A stretch of 64,000 nucleotides of DNA from Alicyclobacillus sp. SO9 (GCF_016406125.1 NZ_CP066339.1:4278001-4342000); one strand, 5' to 3'; positions 25,079 to 34,134 are shown, counted from the first letter of the stretch. Numbers and translations: made by a program. The notes: generated by a model from the letters alone, not told the origin.

Positions 25079-25903
25079 GTGGAACCAATTCGACCTCTGA
25101 TGGAAGTGAAGCACCTGACCAAGCGTTACAGGGATAATTCCTATCTGCGCAGAACTTCGGTTCAAGCACTGAACTCAATTTCAGTGACAATTCCTTATTC
25201 CCAAACAATTGGTATCGTGGGTGAAAGCGGATCCGGAAAATCAACCCTCGGCAGAATCATGACGAATTTAGAGCGACCTGATGAAGGAGACATTTTGTAT
25301 CAGGAGGTCTCTCTTAAACGGATGACACAACGAGAAAGAAAAGAATTCAGACGCAATGTTCAAATCATTTTTCAAGACCCAGTGAGTTCCCTGAATCCCC
25401 GCTTCAACGTAGAGCAAATCCTGTCCGAACCATTTTACTTGCAGAACAAACCACTGTTCCGGGACAAAGGTGCTTTAAAACAACGCATACTGGAAATGCT
25501 TCGCGAAGTGGGCTTAGAACCCAGTCTGTTAGACCATCTGCCTCGGAACATGAGCGGCGGGCAGTGTCAAAGAGTAAGTATCTCCAGGGCCTTTGCATTG
25601 AAACCAAAACTTATTGTATGCGATGAATCACTGTCAGCACTAGATATTTCCGTCCAAACCACGATGATTGCATTACTGAAACGACTGCAACGAGACCATG
25701 GGACAAGCTATATGTTTATCACTCACGATTTAAAGGTGGCCCGTGCAATCTGTGACTACATCTACGTGATGAAAGACGGACAGGTCGTAGATGAAGGGTC
25801 GCCCTCTTATCTCATGAACGAATCCATGCAGCCGTATGTCCAGGAACTGCGAAATGCCATTTTGGAGCTTCGCCAAAGTCCCGCCTTAACAGCACGAGGT
25901 TGA
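25079..25903 (+). CDS. Peptide ABC transporter ATP-binding protein, DppF type
   Basis: About 274 residues. Walker A is GESGSGKSTLG, the Q-loop is IIFQDPVSSLNPR, the signature is MSGGQCQRVSISRA, Walker B is LIVCDESLSALDIS. Note Glu-Ser (DES) where DEP is usual; DES is common in DppF. The GTG at 25079 with GGAGG upstream is preferred to ATG 25037, which lies inside the preceding gene. It completes the importer. Confidence 0.94.
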   Translation: MEPIRPLMEVKHLTKRYRDNSYLRRTSVQALNSISVTIPYSQTIGIVGESGSGKSTLGRIMTNLERPDEGDILYQEVSLKRMTQRERKEFRRNVQIIFQDPVSSLNPRFNVEQILSEPFYLQNKPLFRDKGALKQRILEMLREVGLEPSLLDHLPRNMSGGQCQRVSISRAFALKPKLIVCDESLSALDISVQTTMIALLKRLQRDHGTSYMFITHDLKVARAICDYIYVMKDGQVVDEGSPSYLMNESMQPYVQELRNAILELRQSPALTARG

Positions 25904-26042
25904 TCCAAAGCCTGTCTCGAATTTGCTGCTGAGCAGTGTTGCAGCTTTACGACGCTACTGTCACAGGTCCGTCAAACGGCTGTAACTTAGCGAAGCTTTG
26001 GCGTACAATAATACAGTATCAAGACAACTGGGGGGTGAGTAG

Positions 26043-27242
26043 ATGTCCTTGTTTGACCGCTTTCGCAAGACTTTTCAACACGGAGATGAAAAGACGCTGG
26101 AAGAAAAGTTGCACGGATACCAAAGACTAGGGGAGCAGGTCTATGAAGTTGAGGTAGAATTGGCTGAGACAGAGAACCGAAAATCCTTAGCATTTCTCCA
26201 GGCTGCCAAGTGCCTCAAGGAGATGGCTGATGCTCTGGTTCATGAGGACGGTGTCCAGTTGGAAGCTCGACATCTGCCGGAGGCCTCCATCGAGTTAGCT
26301 GAGAGTTGGTATGGACGTATACCCGACGTGATTGTTGCCGCTCGTCGTGAAGCGGCAGTCCCTGACAGCAGCGAAATTGGGCTGCCAATTCGACTGCGAA
26401 GGTCACGAGAAGCGCTGGATACATGGTCCGACGAACATCTGTTGGGGCTTAGACGCGCCGTTCATGCTCTGCAAGACCTATTAGAAAAACGGATTGAACA
26501 CGCAGAGTTTCGTCGCGATGACAATAAGGATGCACTCCTCTACTACCAGGAAGCCAGAACACGGCAGGAGGCCGGCGATTCCATTGCCGGGTTGTTAGTG
26601 CAGGGTGAAGAAGTTTCGGACACCTCGCGTCAAGAGGCACAGAACCAGTACCTGTCAACTTTGTCGAGCTATGTCTTGATTGCCCAGGGGCTTGAAGAAC
26701 CTACGGTCCTTACGTATGAACAAATTAACGTAGACTTTGCGGAGCAAACAGCGACTAGTACTCGGTCTGAACTGCATAACGATAATACGGGAGGATTGCA
26801 TACCATGAACTTTGAGCAAATGCAGCAGCAAAGCAATAACATCCAGCAACATAACACTACGATTGTCAATCAGTTGCAGCAAATCGTTGGTAAAGTGCAA
26901 CAGATAGATGCCAATGCTGAGAGTAAACAGGACATTGCGTTTGCGTTGCGAGAGTTGGCTTTATCTGTACGTGGACTCAATCAGGAAACCATGGGCTTAT
27001 TACAAAACATGGCGCTGTACATACAGCATCTTGAGGACAGCCATCAGCATGCAGAGCACTACCAAAAGCAGTACCCGCCACAATACCAGCAACCTCAGCA
27101 ACCGCAACCTGCAGGTGGAATGTTTGGGGGTCGTCGCGGCGGCGGATTCTGGAATACACTCATTCAATCCGCTGAACTGGGTGCTGGCTTTGAAATTGGT
27201 GCAGATATCGTGAACGACATCTTTGGAGGTAATGGTTTCTAA
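26043..27242 (+). CDS. Uncharacterised Gln-rich, coiled-coil protein next to pspA
   Basis: A 399-residue protein I do not recognise. The N-terminal 220 residues are charged and helical (KTLEEKLHGYQRLGEQVYEV; RRSREALDTWSDEHLLGLRR). The middle has a Gln/Asn-rich coiled coil (MQQQSNNIQQHNTTIVNQLQ). A PQQ-rich linker follows, and the end is Gly-rich and hydrophobic (MFGGRRGGGFWNTLIQ; GFEIGADIVNDIFGGNGF). No signal peptide or clear transmembrane helix is present. GGGGTGAGT precedes the ATG. The neighbouring PspA gene 59 bases downstream suggests a joint role in membrane stress or envelope maintenance, by position only. Confidence 0.75.
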   Translation: MSLFDRFRKTFQHGDEKTLEEKLHGYQRLGEQVYEVEVELAETENRKSLAFLQAAKCLKEMADALVHEDGVQLEARHLPEASIELAESWYGRIPDVIVAARREAAVPDSSEIGLPIRLRRSREALDTWSDEHLLGLRRAVHALQDLLEKRIEHAEFRRDDNKDALLYYQEARTRQEAGDSIAGLLVQGEEVSDTSRQEAQNQYLSTLSSYVLIAQGLEEPTVLTYEQINVDFAEQTATSTRSELHNDNTGGLHTMNFEQMQQQSNNIQQHNTTIVNQLQQIVGKVQQIDANAESKQDIAFALRELALSVRGLNQETMGLLQNMALYIQHLEDSHQHAEHYQKQYPPQYQQPQQPQPAGGMFGGRRGGGFWNTLIQSAELGAGFEIGADIVNDIFGGNGF

Positions 27243-27301
27243 CTCATAGACGTGAATTGCTTCAGCAAATCTTGGGCGCGCATCTGCAAGGAGGATGGTT
27301 C

Positions 27302-27982
27302 GTGAGCCTGTTCAGCCGTTTGAAAAATGTGGTCGGTGCGAAAACAAATGAGAAACCAAGAGAGGCGGAGAACCCGGAACGGACACTCAGTCTCTATATT
27401 GAACAAGCCACAGAGCGCTTACGAGAATTCCACGTTCAGGTGAGCCGCATTGAAGCTCGGTGCATCTCTCTCGAGAAAGACATCAGAGATTCCCAAACGG
27501 CTGCCGCAAAGTGGCATCAGCAGGCGAAAGAAGCCGTTCAGCAAAACAAGGAAGATGAAGCGCGTAAAGCATTGGAACGAGAGCATCAAGAGCAGGAAGA
27601 CGCAAACAGGCTCAGCTCTGAACTGTCGAATACAAAGGCTGCGGCCTTCCAACTCAACGAGCGCTATGAGAAACTCGCACAGAAATTAGAAGAAGCCAAG
27701 GAGCAACGAGATGCCCTCTCCCGCCGCGATAGTCTTGCGCAGGCAGAGTATTCGGCGGCAGAGGCAATGAAAAAACTGTCTCAAGACAATCCATTGGCTG
27801 AATTTGAAACAGTGCAAGACAATGTTGAGCGCCACGAGGCACAAGCACAAGCCGCTTACTCGACCCTAAATTCCGATCTCTCCTACCAACTCGCCGACTT
27901 GGATAAGGGGGAATCGAACAAGAAAGTTGACGACGCGTTAAGTCAGCTAAAGGAAGAAATAAGTAAAGATGGACAAGAGTAG
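27302..27982 (+). CDS. PspA/IM30 family membrane-stress protein
   Basis: A 226-residue, almost wholly alpha-helical coiled-coil protein. The start VSLFSRLKNVVGAKTN and the segment PERTLSLYIEQATERLREFH match the amphipathic N-terminus and helix 1 of PspA/Vipp1, and the following long charged helices (DALSRRDSLAQAEYSAAEAM) agree. GTG 27302 is used because AAGGAGG is upstream; the longer frame from 27257 adds an atypical N-terminus. The family binds stressed membranes as large oligomers. It is probably co-transcribed with the unknown gene before it. Confidence 0.88.
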   Translation: MSLFSRLKNVVGAKTNEKPREAENPERTLSLYIEQATERLREFHVQVSRIEARCISLEKDIRDSQTAAAKWHQQAKEAVQQNKEDEARKALEREHQEQEDANRLSSELSNTKAAAFQLNERYEKLAQKLEEAKEQRDALSRRDSLAQAEYSAAEAMKKLSQDNPLAEFETVQDNVERHEAQAQAAYSTLNSDLSYQLADLDKGESNKKVDDALSQLKEEISKDGQE

Positions 27983-28227
27983 CGAAGTGCTAGAGTGCAC
28001 GTGAAGCCAGAATTCCGGGAGTTGAGATGACGCGCTGGCGGCAGCCCCTGTGAGTCGCAGACCATTGCTAGTACATCCGCCTTAAGACTGAGGCGAGGTT
28101 CAGTTATGGGTCTGATTCAGAATCAGTCGCGAGCCTCAAGACAGAAGAGCGCTTCTGGAATACTCTGACAGTAGTCAGGATGCTGGTTAAAGCCTCTTGC
28201 ATCTCATTTTAGGGTGGAGGTACACTC

Positions 28228-29529
28228 GTGGGTCTACTCAAGAACCGCAACTTTGCTATTCTGCTTTCCGGACAGTTGGTTTCAACCATCGGCAACAACC
28301 TGTTTAGCATCGCTCTTCCTTGGTACGTCTACACCCTTACAAATTCCAAGTCTGCTTTGGCGCTTACCGGCGTCGCACAAACCCTCCCTGCCGTCGTCGG
28401 ATTAGTGGCGGGAGTCTGGGTCGACAGATGGCGAAAGCGAACAACGATGATCTCTTCAGATGTCGTCCGCGGTGCTTTGAGCCTCATTCTCTTCGCGGGC
28501 ATTGTCCTTCACTGGCCATTGTGGACTATCCTTGTCATGGTGCTGGCTCTGCAGGGAGCGGGGCAGTTCTTCAGCCCTGCTGCAGGCGCCTTATTTCCGT
28601 TATTAGTTAAGAAGGAAGATATTCCTTCAGGGAGCGGTCTGCTGCAGTCGTCCAATGCCACGGCTCAGTTGCTTGGCACTGTGTCCGGCGGTGCCTTGAT
28701 GGGAGCTTTCGGCGCACCTGTTCTGTTTCTTTTGGACGCTGTATCGTTCTTTGTGTCTGTCATCAGCCTGTTTTTCATTCGGGTCAAGGAAGCCATTGTT
28801 CCGCGGCCTTCTGAAACGCCCTCCTCTTCCCCTGCGCAAGGGGAACAGCCTCAGCAGGCAGCGAACCCCCTAGTCAATTCGAAGAAGCGGATGCATGCCT
28901 TTCTGCAAGACTGGTTGGATGGCCTTAAGTTCCTTGTATCATCCCACTTCCTCATTCTTGTTGTCTCAGCAGCACTGGTTGTCAATTTCGCACTTGCCCC
29001 AGTCGACATTGCCATCACTGCCTGGGTCAAGGGTCCCATGCATGGAGTCCCTGTCGATCTCGGAATAATCAACGGCGGCTTCTTCATCGGCGTCATCCTC
29101 GGCGGTATCTCCGTTGGGGCTGTCACCAAGCACATCGCTATCCGAAAGTTGCTCTTACTAGGACTCCTGGGTATCGGTATCTGTGTAGGTATTTTCGGTC
29201 TGTTCCGTACCGTCGTTCCAGAAACAACGATAGCTCTAGTAACCGGCTTAGCGATTGGAAGCGTCAACGGATCACTCAATGCTATGTTTATTCAAATGGT
29301 TCCGGAAGCTATGCGCGGACGCGCTTTTGGCATCCTCGGTGCACTGTCCACCTTTGCCATGCCTCTTGGGATGGCACTGTTCGGATGGCTCATTGTACAG
29401 TTGCCTTTACACATTGTCTTTATCCTAATCGGTGCCGTTTGCAGTCTTAGTGGATTGACATTTCTACTACCTGTCAAGGACGCTCCAACTCCGGCGAACC
29501 AGACAACAGCTTCAACAGTCAGTGAGTGA
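28228..29529 (+). CDS. MFS transporter, drug-efflux (enterobactin-exporter-like) type
   Basis: A 433-residue transporter with twelve helices. The N-terminus GLLKNRNFAILLSGQLVSTIGNNLFSIALPWYVY and the loop-2 motif VWVDRWRKRTTM are typical of MFS_3/TetA(P)-like exporters. A cytoplasmic linker rich in Pro/Ser/Gln lies in the middle (about residues 190-215). GGTGGAGG precedes the GTG at 28228. It exports an unknown compound by proton antiport. It is convergent with the HAD gene downstream. Confidence 0.9.
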   Translation: MGLLKNRNFAILLSGQLVSTIGNNLFSIALPWYVYTLTNSKSALALTGVAQTLPAVVGLVAGVWVDRWRKRTTMISSDVVRGALSLILFAGIVLHWPLWTILVMVLALQGAGQFFSPAAGALFPLLVKKEDIPSGSGLLQSSNATAQLLGTVSGGALMGAFGAPVLFLLDAVSFFVSVISLFFIRVKEAIVPRPSETPSSSPAQGEQPQQAANPLVNSKKRMHAFLQDWLDGLKFLVSSHFLILVVSAALVVNFALAPVDIAITAWVKGPMHGVPVDLGIINGGFFIGVILGGISVGAVTKHIAIRKLLLLGLLGIGICVGIFGLFRTVVPETTIALVTGLAIGSVNGSLNAMFIQMVPEAMRGRAFGILGALSTFAMPLGMALFGWLIVQLPLHIVFILIGAVCSLSGLTFLLPVKDAPTPANQTTASTVSE

Positions 29530-29549
29530 AATTCTGTCCTCACTGACTG
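29516..29549. terminator. Inverted repeat at the end of the MFS gene
   Basis: CAGTCAGTGAG (29516-29526) pairs perfectly with CTCACTGACTG (29539-29549), spanning the stop codon at 29527-29529. It lies between convergent genes, so it may end transcription on both sides; T-runs are lacking. Confidence 0.5.
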
Positions 29550-29580
29550 AATGATAGTCTGCCAAATCAATACTGCGGTT

Positions 29581-30237
29581 TCACGAAGAAAGTGTTGTGT
29601 TCTTTTTCAGTTTCGATTGCGTTAGAGTAAACAAGCCTTCCTGCCGAAGAAAGTCCATAAAGGTGTCAGTGGTGGTGAACACGTGGGTATGAAAACCAAG
29701 CTTCTCGGCAACGGAGGTGTTTCGAAGTTTATCGTCAATAAACAGAATCTCGTTTGGTTGTAAATGCAAATGTTCAGCTGTATACCTGTAAATTTCTTCA
29801 TCTGGTTTCGCCATACGCACCCAATGGGAATTCACCACAAGTTCAAACAGCCGGGCAATGTTGAAATGTTCTAGGCGCGCTTCTAGATTGGCACCGGCGT
29901 TAGAAAGGGCTGCAACCCGATAAGATGGCTGCAACTGACCAACGAGAGTCACCAGACTTTCATTTAAAACTACACTCTTTTCGCTGGACTCCAGCAATTC
30001 TACTACGCGGTTCTCAAGAGATGAGGGGAGTTGGCCCGCTATTTCCAACAGCAGTTCTGCTTCAGTTAGTTGGCCGCGTTTATACCTGTCCCACCGAGGA
30101 CCGTAAATGACCTCATGCAATTCGGATCCGCTTAACCCGAATTGCCGAGCCTCTTCATGCAACTGGCCCAGATCTCGATGGAGAAAGACATCACCTATGT
30201 CAAACAACAACAACTTAATGTTCAATCCACTGTTCAA
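29581..30237 (-). CDS. HAD family hydrolase, linked to ECF transporter operon
   Basis: About 219 residues from the TTG at 30237 (a GGGGGG run upstream); TTG 30225 is also possible, and the frame is open back to 30321 without a ribosome site. Motif I is LLLFDIGDVFLHRD, again with a non-Asp at the +2 position (DIGDV type). Motif II is VAALSNAG, and motif III/IV is MAKPDEEIY and ILFIDDKLRNTSVAEKLGFHTHVF. It resembles the HAD-IA proteins of the phosphatase/epoxide-hydrolase N-domain group. It follows the ECF transporter genes on the same strand, so it may act on the imported vitamin or its phosphate. Confidence 0.85.
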   Translation of the reverse strand: MNSGLNIKLLLFDIGDVFLHRDLGQLHEEARQFGLSGSELHEVIYGPRWDRYKRGQLTEAELLLEIAGQLPSSLENRVVELLESSEKSVVLNESLVTLVGQLQPSYRVAALSNAGANLEARLEHFNIARLFELVVNSHWVRMAKPDEEIYRYTAEHLHLQPNEILFIDDKLRNTSVAEKLGFHTHVFTTTDTFMDFLRQEGLFTLTQSKLKKNTTLSS

Positions 30238-30289
30238 AACACGGCCCCCCAGAGTCGAATTTGCTGCACGATTTCTGACGTTCAACGGC

Positions 30290-31273
30290 TTACGCCAATC
30301 CAATAACGTGTCGATTACCAATGTGAAATATCAGCAGCAAAATAATAACGATACAGAGTATTGCTAATGCTGCCCACGCCGACTTATCCGCGGCGGTTAG
30401 CTGATACTGCCGGTAAGTTGTAGGAACCTTAGTGGAACCAAAGGCACGGGCATCTACAACCATAGCCATAACGGCAGTCTCCCGCAGACTCCCGATAAGA
30501 AGCGGGATAGTCACCGTCGGAATGCTGACCAGCATGCGGACAATGTAGTTTGGCCACAGGTAAACCTGGTACCAAGCCGGGGCATCAAAACTGTAGCCGC
30601 GTACCTCCATGGCTTGCAACAGCGTCGTCATTCGCTCAAACATTTTTGGCAGAAATCGGAGAGCCACCGACACCACTAAGCCAACGGTAGCTGGTAAGCG
30701 AAAGCTTTTATAGGCCCAAATGATGTCGGATGGTTTAGTCGTCATGATGAGCAAGAAACTGGATGACGAAGCCACAAGCATTCGACCCGCTTCCTGAAGG
30801 CCATATACGGTACCGCTTCTCTGCAGACCAGGGGTCCCCAGCCAGGAGAGCGTTGGCGGCAGCTTAAACAGTAAATCACTCAAAGGTTCACCTGTGGTGG
30901 TATGATACATGCCCTGTTGCCAAACCATGCCGATTGCAGGGGCTAAGGTCATGGTAAGCAGTACACGTAGCCGCTGCGACGAAGGACGCAGCAAGACCCA
31001 CGGAATGACGGTGACAAAGAGCAATCCGTAAACAAATTTCCAGTTCAGGAACACTGACAGAATACCGACACACAGTGGATAAATAATCTTGATGCGCGGG
31101 TCAAGCCTATGAACAAAAGTCTGGCGGGACTCATAAGATAACAAGTTTCGCAGGCCCTTGAAGCCTACCAACTTGATGAACAGTGCAGGCAGTATGAGAG
31201 GAATCGTGAACAGCAAAAGATAGCCAATGATGGTTCTAACCCACAGAGTATGCAACAGCATGGCAGTACTCAT
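30290..31273 (-). CDS. ECF transporter transmembrane component (EcfT/YkoC type)
   Basis: A 327-residue membrane protein. It has the EcfT fold with HRLDPRIKIIYPLCVGILSVFL near the N-terminus and the coupling-helix region with ALRFLPKMFERMTTLLQAMEVRGYSFDAP (family Ala-Arg-Gly type), then VDARAFGSTKVPTTYR, which contacts the ATPases. It links ATP hydrolysis to toppling of the substrate-binding S component. Its ATG overlaps the ATPase stop (ATGA). Confidence 0.9.
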   Translation of the reverse strand: MSTAMLLHTLWVRTIIGYLLLFTIPLILPALFIKLVGFKGLRNLLSYESRQTFVHRLDPRIKIIYPLCVGILSVFLNWKFVYGLLFVTVIPWVLLRPSSQRLRVLLTMTLAPAIGMVWQQGMYHTTTGEPLSDLLFKLPPTLSWLGTPGLQRSGTVYGLQEAGRMLVASSSSFLLIMTTKPSDIIWAYKSFRLPATVGLVVSVALRFLPKMFERMTTLLQAMEVRGYSFDAPAWYQVYLWPNYIVRMLVSIPTVTIPLLIGSLRETAVMAMVVDARAFGSTKVPTTYRQYQLTAADKSAWAALAILCIVIILLLIFHIGNRHVIGLA

Positions 31274-33036
31274 ATGCGTGCCCCCTCTCGATTCATAGAG
31301 AGAAGAAAATCATCAACACTGGTAGCTACCCAGTTTGCCGACCCGCCAAGCAAACGCAGATGCAGTTCTGCAATCGCTGGAGGAATGACCTTCGCAGCGG
31401 CAAGACTTTCAGATTGAGTAAAGACGTACTCTGGAGCGCCGGTATCAAGGATCTGCCCATCAGCCAGCACAGCAATTCTCGTTGCATAGCGCGAAGCAAC
31501 CCGCATATCATGCGTGATCATAAAAAAACCGGTGGATTTGGTTTCACGCAACCGCTCCAAGTAGTGCAGGAATTCGTTCGCGTGTTTTTCATCCTGGCCC
31601 GTTGTCGGTTCATCAAGAATGATAAGTTGAGGGTGTTTCGTCAACAGAGAAGCCAGCGCTAGACGCTTACGTTGTCCGTGACTGAGTTGGAATGGTTCAC
31701 GGTCCAAATAGGGGGTCAAGTCCATCAATTCGGCGGCTGCCAATGCGGATTGACCCGGCAGACCTAGCACTTCACCCTTACGTTTCACGCGAACATTACC
31801 AAACAACAGTTCCTGCCGTACCGTACGCGAGAACAGCATTTTGTCCGCTGCCTGAAACAGAAAGGAGATTTTTGCAGCCTGCCGCGATATCTTTCCTGCG
31901 CGCACAGGCTGTCCAAAACACTCCACATGTCCTTGTGTCGCCCCTACGAACCCCATTGCGAGAGCTGCCAAGGATGTCTTTCCCGATCCGTTGGCTCCAA
32001 CCAAAGCCACCCATTCTCCTCTTTCCACGTGAAAATCAATATCCCGAAGAACGAGTTTCTCTCGATATGCCAGACCTGCCTGCCGGAACCCCACTGCCGA
32101 GTCCTTTGGCATATCTTTAGCGGCCCCCGCTCGCAATCGTTTTGCGATTTCCGGCGGGATAACGTCCTGTGTCACCCTCAAGCCTTTCACGGCCGGGTGA
32201 CCGACCATAGCTGTATAAGCATCATCCACCGTCAACGGAACCCCATTCGGGAACAGCGCCGGTATTGTGTGGGCCAAGCGTACGATGTCGGGCACCGTCA
32301 CACCAAGATTGTCCCAAAGTTCAATATCCGCAAACGCTTGATTTGAGGGTGCATCAAGGACGATTTGGCCCGCATCCATGAGGATTACACGCTGCACAAA
32401 TCCGATGACCTCTTCAATCTTGTGTTCGATGAGAACGATAGTGATACCCTGCTCCTCATTCAGACGACGCAGAGCCTGTAATACTTCATAGGTGCCAACG
32501 GGATCGAGATCGGATGTCGGCTCATCAAGAATAAGCACCTGCGATTGCATAGCTAAGGTCGCTGCAATCGCAACACGTTGGCGTTGACCTCCGGATAGTT
32601 CCTCGATGTGACGATGCAGAAGTGAGGCTGTGTCCGTAGAACTGACGGCGGCTTGCAGACGACGATGAATGTCGGTTCGAGACACACCAAGATTTTCAGG
32701 ACCGAATACAATTTCTGATTCGACATCCAGATGGACCAACTGGGTGTCAGGATTTTGAAAGACAAAACCTACACGTCTGGCCACATCGTGAATTTCAGCG
32801 CCTTCCACTTTCTCACCACAAACCCGTATGCTTCCTTCCGTCCGTGCAGGAATGCGACTAGGAATAAATCCTGCCAATGCCAGACCGAGCGTCGACTTTC
32901 CACATCCCGACGGGCCAGAAAGAAGCACAAACTGGCCCTTGGGTATGGAGAGGTTAACGCCGTCGATGGCGGGCATCGCTGCACCTGCATAGCGAATCGT
33001 CATGTCTTGAACTTCGATGTCCGCCACAAGCATCAC
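31270..33036 (-). CDS. ECF transporter ATPase, duplicated (YkoD type)
   Basis: 588 residues with two fused ABC domains. Domain 1: Walker A GPSGCGKST, signature LSGGQRQRVAIA, Walker B LILDEPTSDLDP. Domain 2: Walker A GANGSGKTS, signature LSHGQRKRLALA, Walker B LIILDEPTTGQDE. Both sites look intact. Fused ATPases occur in YkoD-type systems, which in Bacillus import the thiamine precursor HMP. The start is GTG 33036 (GTGA overlap with the small protein gene) or ATG 33033. Confidence 0.93.
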   Translation of the reverse strand: MMLVADIEVQDMTIRYAGAAMPAIDGVNLSIPKGQFVLLSGPSGCGKSTLGLALAGFIPSRIPARTEGSIRVCGEKVEGAEIHDVARRVGFVFQNPDTQLVHLDVESEIVFGPENLGVSRTDIHRRLQAAVSSTDTASLLHRHIEELSGGQRQRVAIAATLAMQSQVLILDEPTSDLDPVGTYEVLQALRRLNEEQGITIVLIEHKIEEVIGFVQRVILMDAGQIVLDAPSNQAFADIELWDNLGVTVPDIVRLAHTIPALFPNGVPLTVDDAYTAMVGHPAVKGLRVTQDVIPPEIAKRLRAGAAKDMPKDSAVGFRQAGLAYREKLVLRDIDFHVERGEWVALVGANGSGKTSLAALAMGFVGATQGHVECFGQPVRAGKISRQAAKISFLFQAADKMLFSRTVRQELLFGNVRVKRKGEVLGLPGQSALAAAELMDLTPYLDREPFQLSHGQRKRLALASLLTKHPQLIILDEPTTGQDEKHANEFLHYLERLRETKSTGFFMITHDMRVASRYATRIAVLADGQILDTGAPEYVFTQSESLAAAKVIPPAIAELHLRLLGGSANWVATSVDDFLLSMNREGARI

Positions 33037-33245
33037 TTCCTTTGTGACTGACGACTTTCGATAATGACGGAAACCACTGTGATAATGAACATAAACAGGG
33101 CACCAATCAAAATCGTTGCACCGTCAGACAAACCGAAGTTATTGACAGCCTTGGGCTGATAATGAGTGATTGTCATGTACAGACCGTCTAGAGCAATGAG
33201 GATGGTGACCACTAAAGCAATCCAACTGATTTTGCCTAGCTTCAC
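33033..33245 (-). CDS. Small two-helix membrane protein inside the ECF operon
   Basis: A 70-residue protein from GTG 33245, which overlaps the stop of the S-component gene (GTGA); its own stop overlaps the ATPase start. Two transmembrane helices (IALVVTILIALDGLYMTI and ATILIGALFMFIITVVSVII) flank a short loop of about 15 residues. I know of no such gene in standard ykoEDC operons. In cobalt/nickel ECF systems a small two-helix protein (CbiN/NikN) is an essential extra subunit, so this may be an analogous accessory subunit; the sequences are not visibly related. Confidence 0.75.
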   Translation of the reverse strand: MKLGKISWIALVVTILIALDGLYMTITHYQPKAVNNFGLSDGATILIGALFMFIITVVSVIIESRQSQRK

Positions 33246-34018
33246 AGTGCATCCCTCCCTGCATTCAGTAGGGACCCATCGGACGCCACAGTTCCAGAAT
33301 AGAGGCCCACTGCCCTCGCAACGCGTATCGCCAGCGGTGCGGTGATACCAGCTTCCAGTCCGTTTCCGATGGCATTGAACAAGGAGTACCAAAATACCAA
33401 CGCGACGGTCTCTGTCTGACCGTTCAAAAAGGGTCCCATAAACAGTGACTGAATCGTGACAGCCGGTATAGCGCGAAGAGCGCCCATCACAAGACCGTCC
33501 CAAAAGTTCCTAAATCCGCCGGAAGCGAACACACTTCCTTGACGAGACAGGAAATAGAGGTCAATGAACAAACCTTGAGCAAGACCGTAGGGCCAGTAAA
33601 GCGGTGTAGACTCAGAACCCCCGTACAAGAGTTGCATGATGAGAAAATCTACAAAGACCATTGCAGTAGCTGCTCCCGGCTTACGGACGATAGCAATACC
33701 CACCATTAAGAGGAACATGTAAGGCAAATCATTGGCTGCGAAGATGTGGGCGAAGGGAATATTTCGGATGATAGGGGTGACGAATTGATCGCCAATCATG
33801 TTGTCGTAGACTTCGAGAATAACACCCATGATAGCGACAATTAAGATGTCCTGCGTTGTCCACTTCATGAAGCTGCTGCTGGAACGCGCACCGCGAATCA
33901 CGAAATAGAGAAGTGTAAGGCAAAGCAACCAAATCAAGATGTAAACAAAGAGACCTCCGGCAAACGGCAAATGCAAGGTCGCAGTGCCTTGCCACGACTT
34001 AGGTAACATAGACGACAT
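33242..34018 (-). CDS. ECF transporter substrate-specific component (YkoE-like)
   Basis: 258 residues from ATG 34018, chosen for the GGGAAGAGGTG site upstream; the open frame to 34132 is unsupported. After a first helix (GGLFVYILIWLLCLTLLYFVI) the body starts MKWTTQDILIVAIMGVILEVYD and has several further helices, e.g. LPYMFLLMVGIAIVRKPGAATA and NAIGNGLEAGITAPLAIRVARA. This resembles YkoE, the S component for HMP/thiamine-type substrates, with an additional N-terminal helix. It defines the substrate, which I cannot confirm; no TPP riboswitch precedes it. Confidence 0.75.
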   Translation of the reverse strand: MSSMLPKSWQGTATLHLPFAGGLFVYILIWLLCLTLLYFVIRGARSSSSFMKWTTQDILIVAIMGVILEVYDNMIGDQFVTPIIRNIPFAHIFAANDLPYMFLLMVGIAIVRKPGAATAMVFVDFLIMQLLYGGSESTPLYWPYGLAQGLFIDLYFLSRQGSVFASGGFRNFWDGLVMGALRAIPAVTIQSLFMGPFLNGQTETVALVFWYSLFNAIGNGLEAGITAPLAIRVARAVGLYSGTVASDGSLLNAGRDAL

Positions 34019-34114
34019 TTCCACACCTCTTCCCCTCGTTTTGCGGGTACTGTGCCCACAACCAAGTAGTGTAGAGGAATTCTGTAAATTTAGAATAAAG
34101 TAGCAGTAAAGCTT

Positions 34115-34134
34115 GTGTAACGATGCCGTCACAC
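34115..34134. promoter_or_regulatory. Operator-like palindrome upstream of the ECF operon
   Basis: A dyad GTGT-A-ACG-atgc-CGT-C-ACAC: seven pairs per arm with one mismatch. It lies about 100 bases before the S-component ATG and is a candidate repressor or activator site. No known regulator consensus was matched. Confidence 0.4.

Noticed and set aside
33246-33503. A 156-residue protein for the frame ending at 33033
   Set aside because: The upstream part lies inside the S-component gene in another frame and is low-quality sequence; only the last 70 codons, from GTG 33245, look like a protein.
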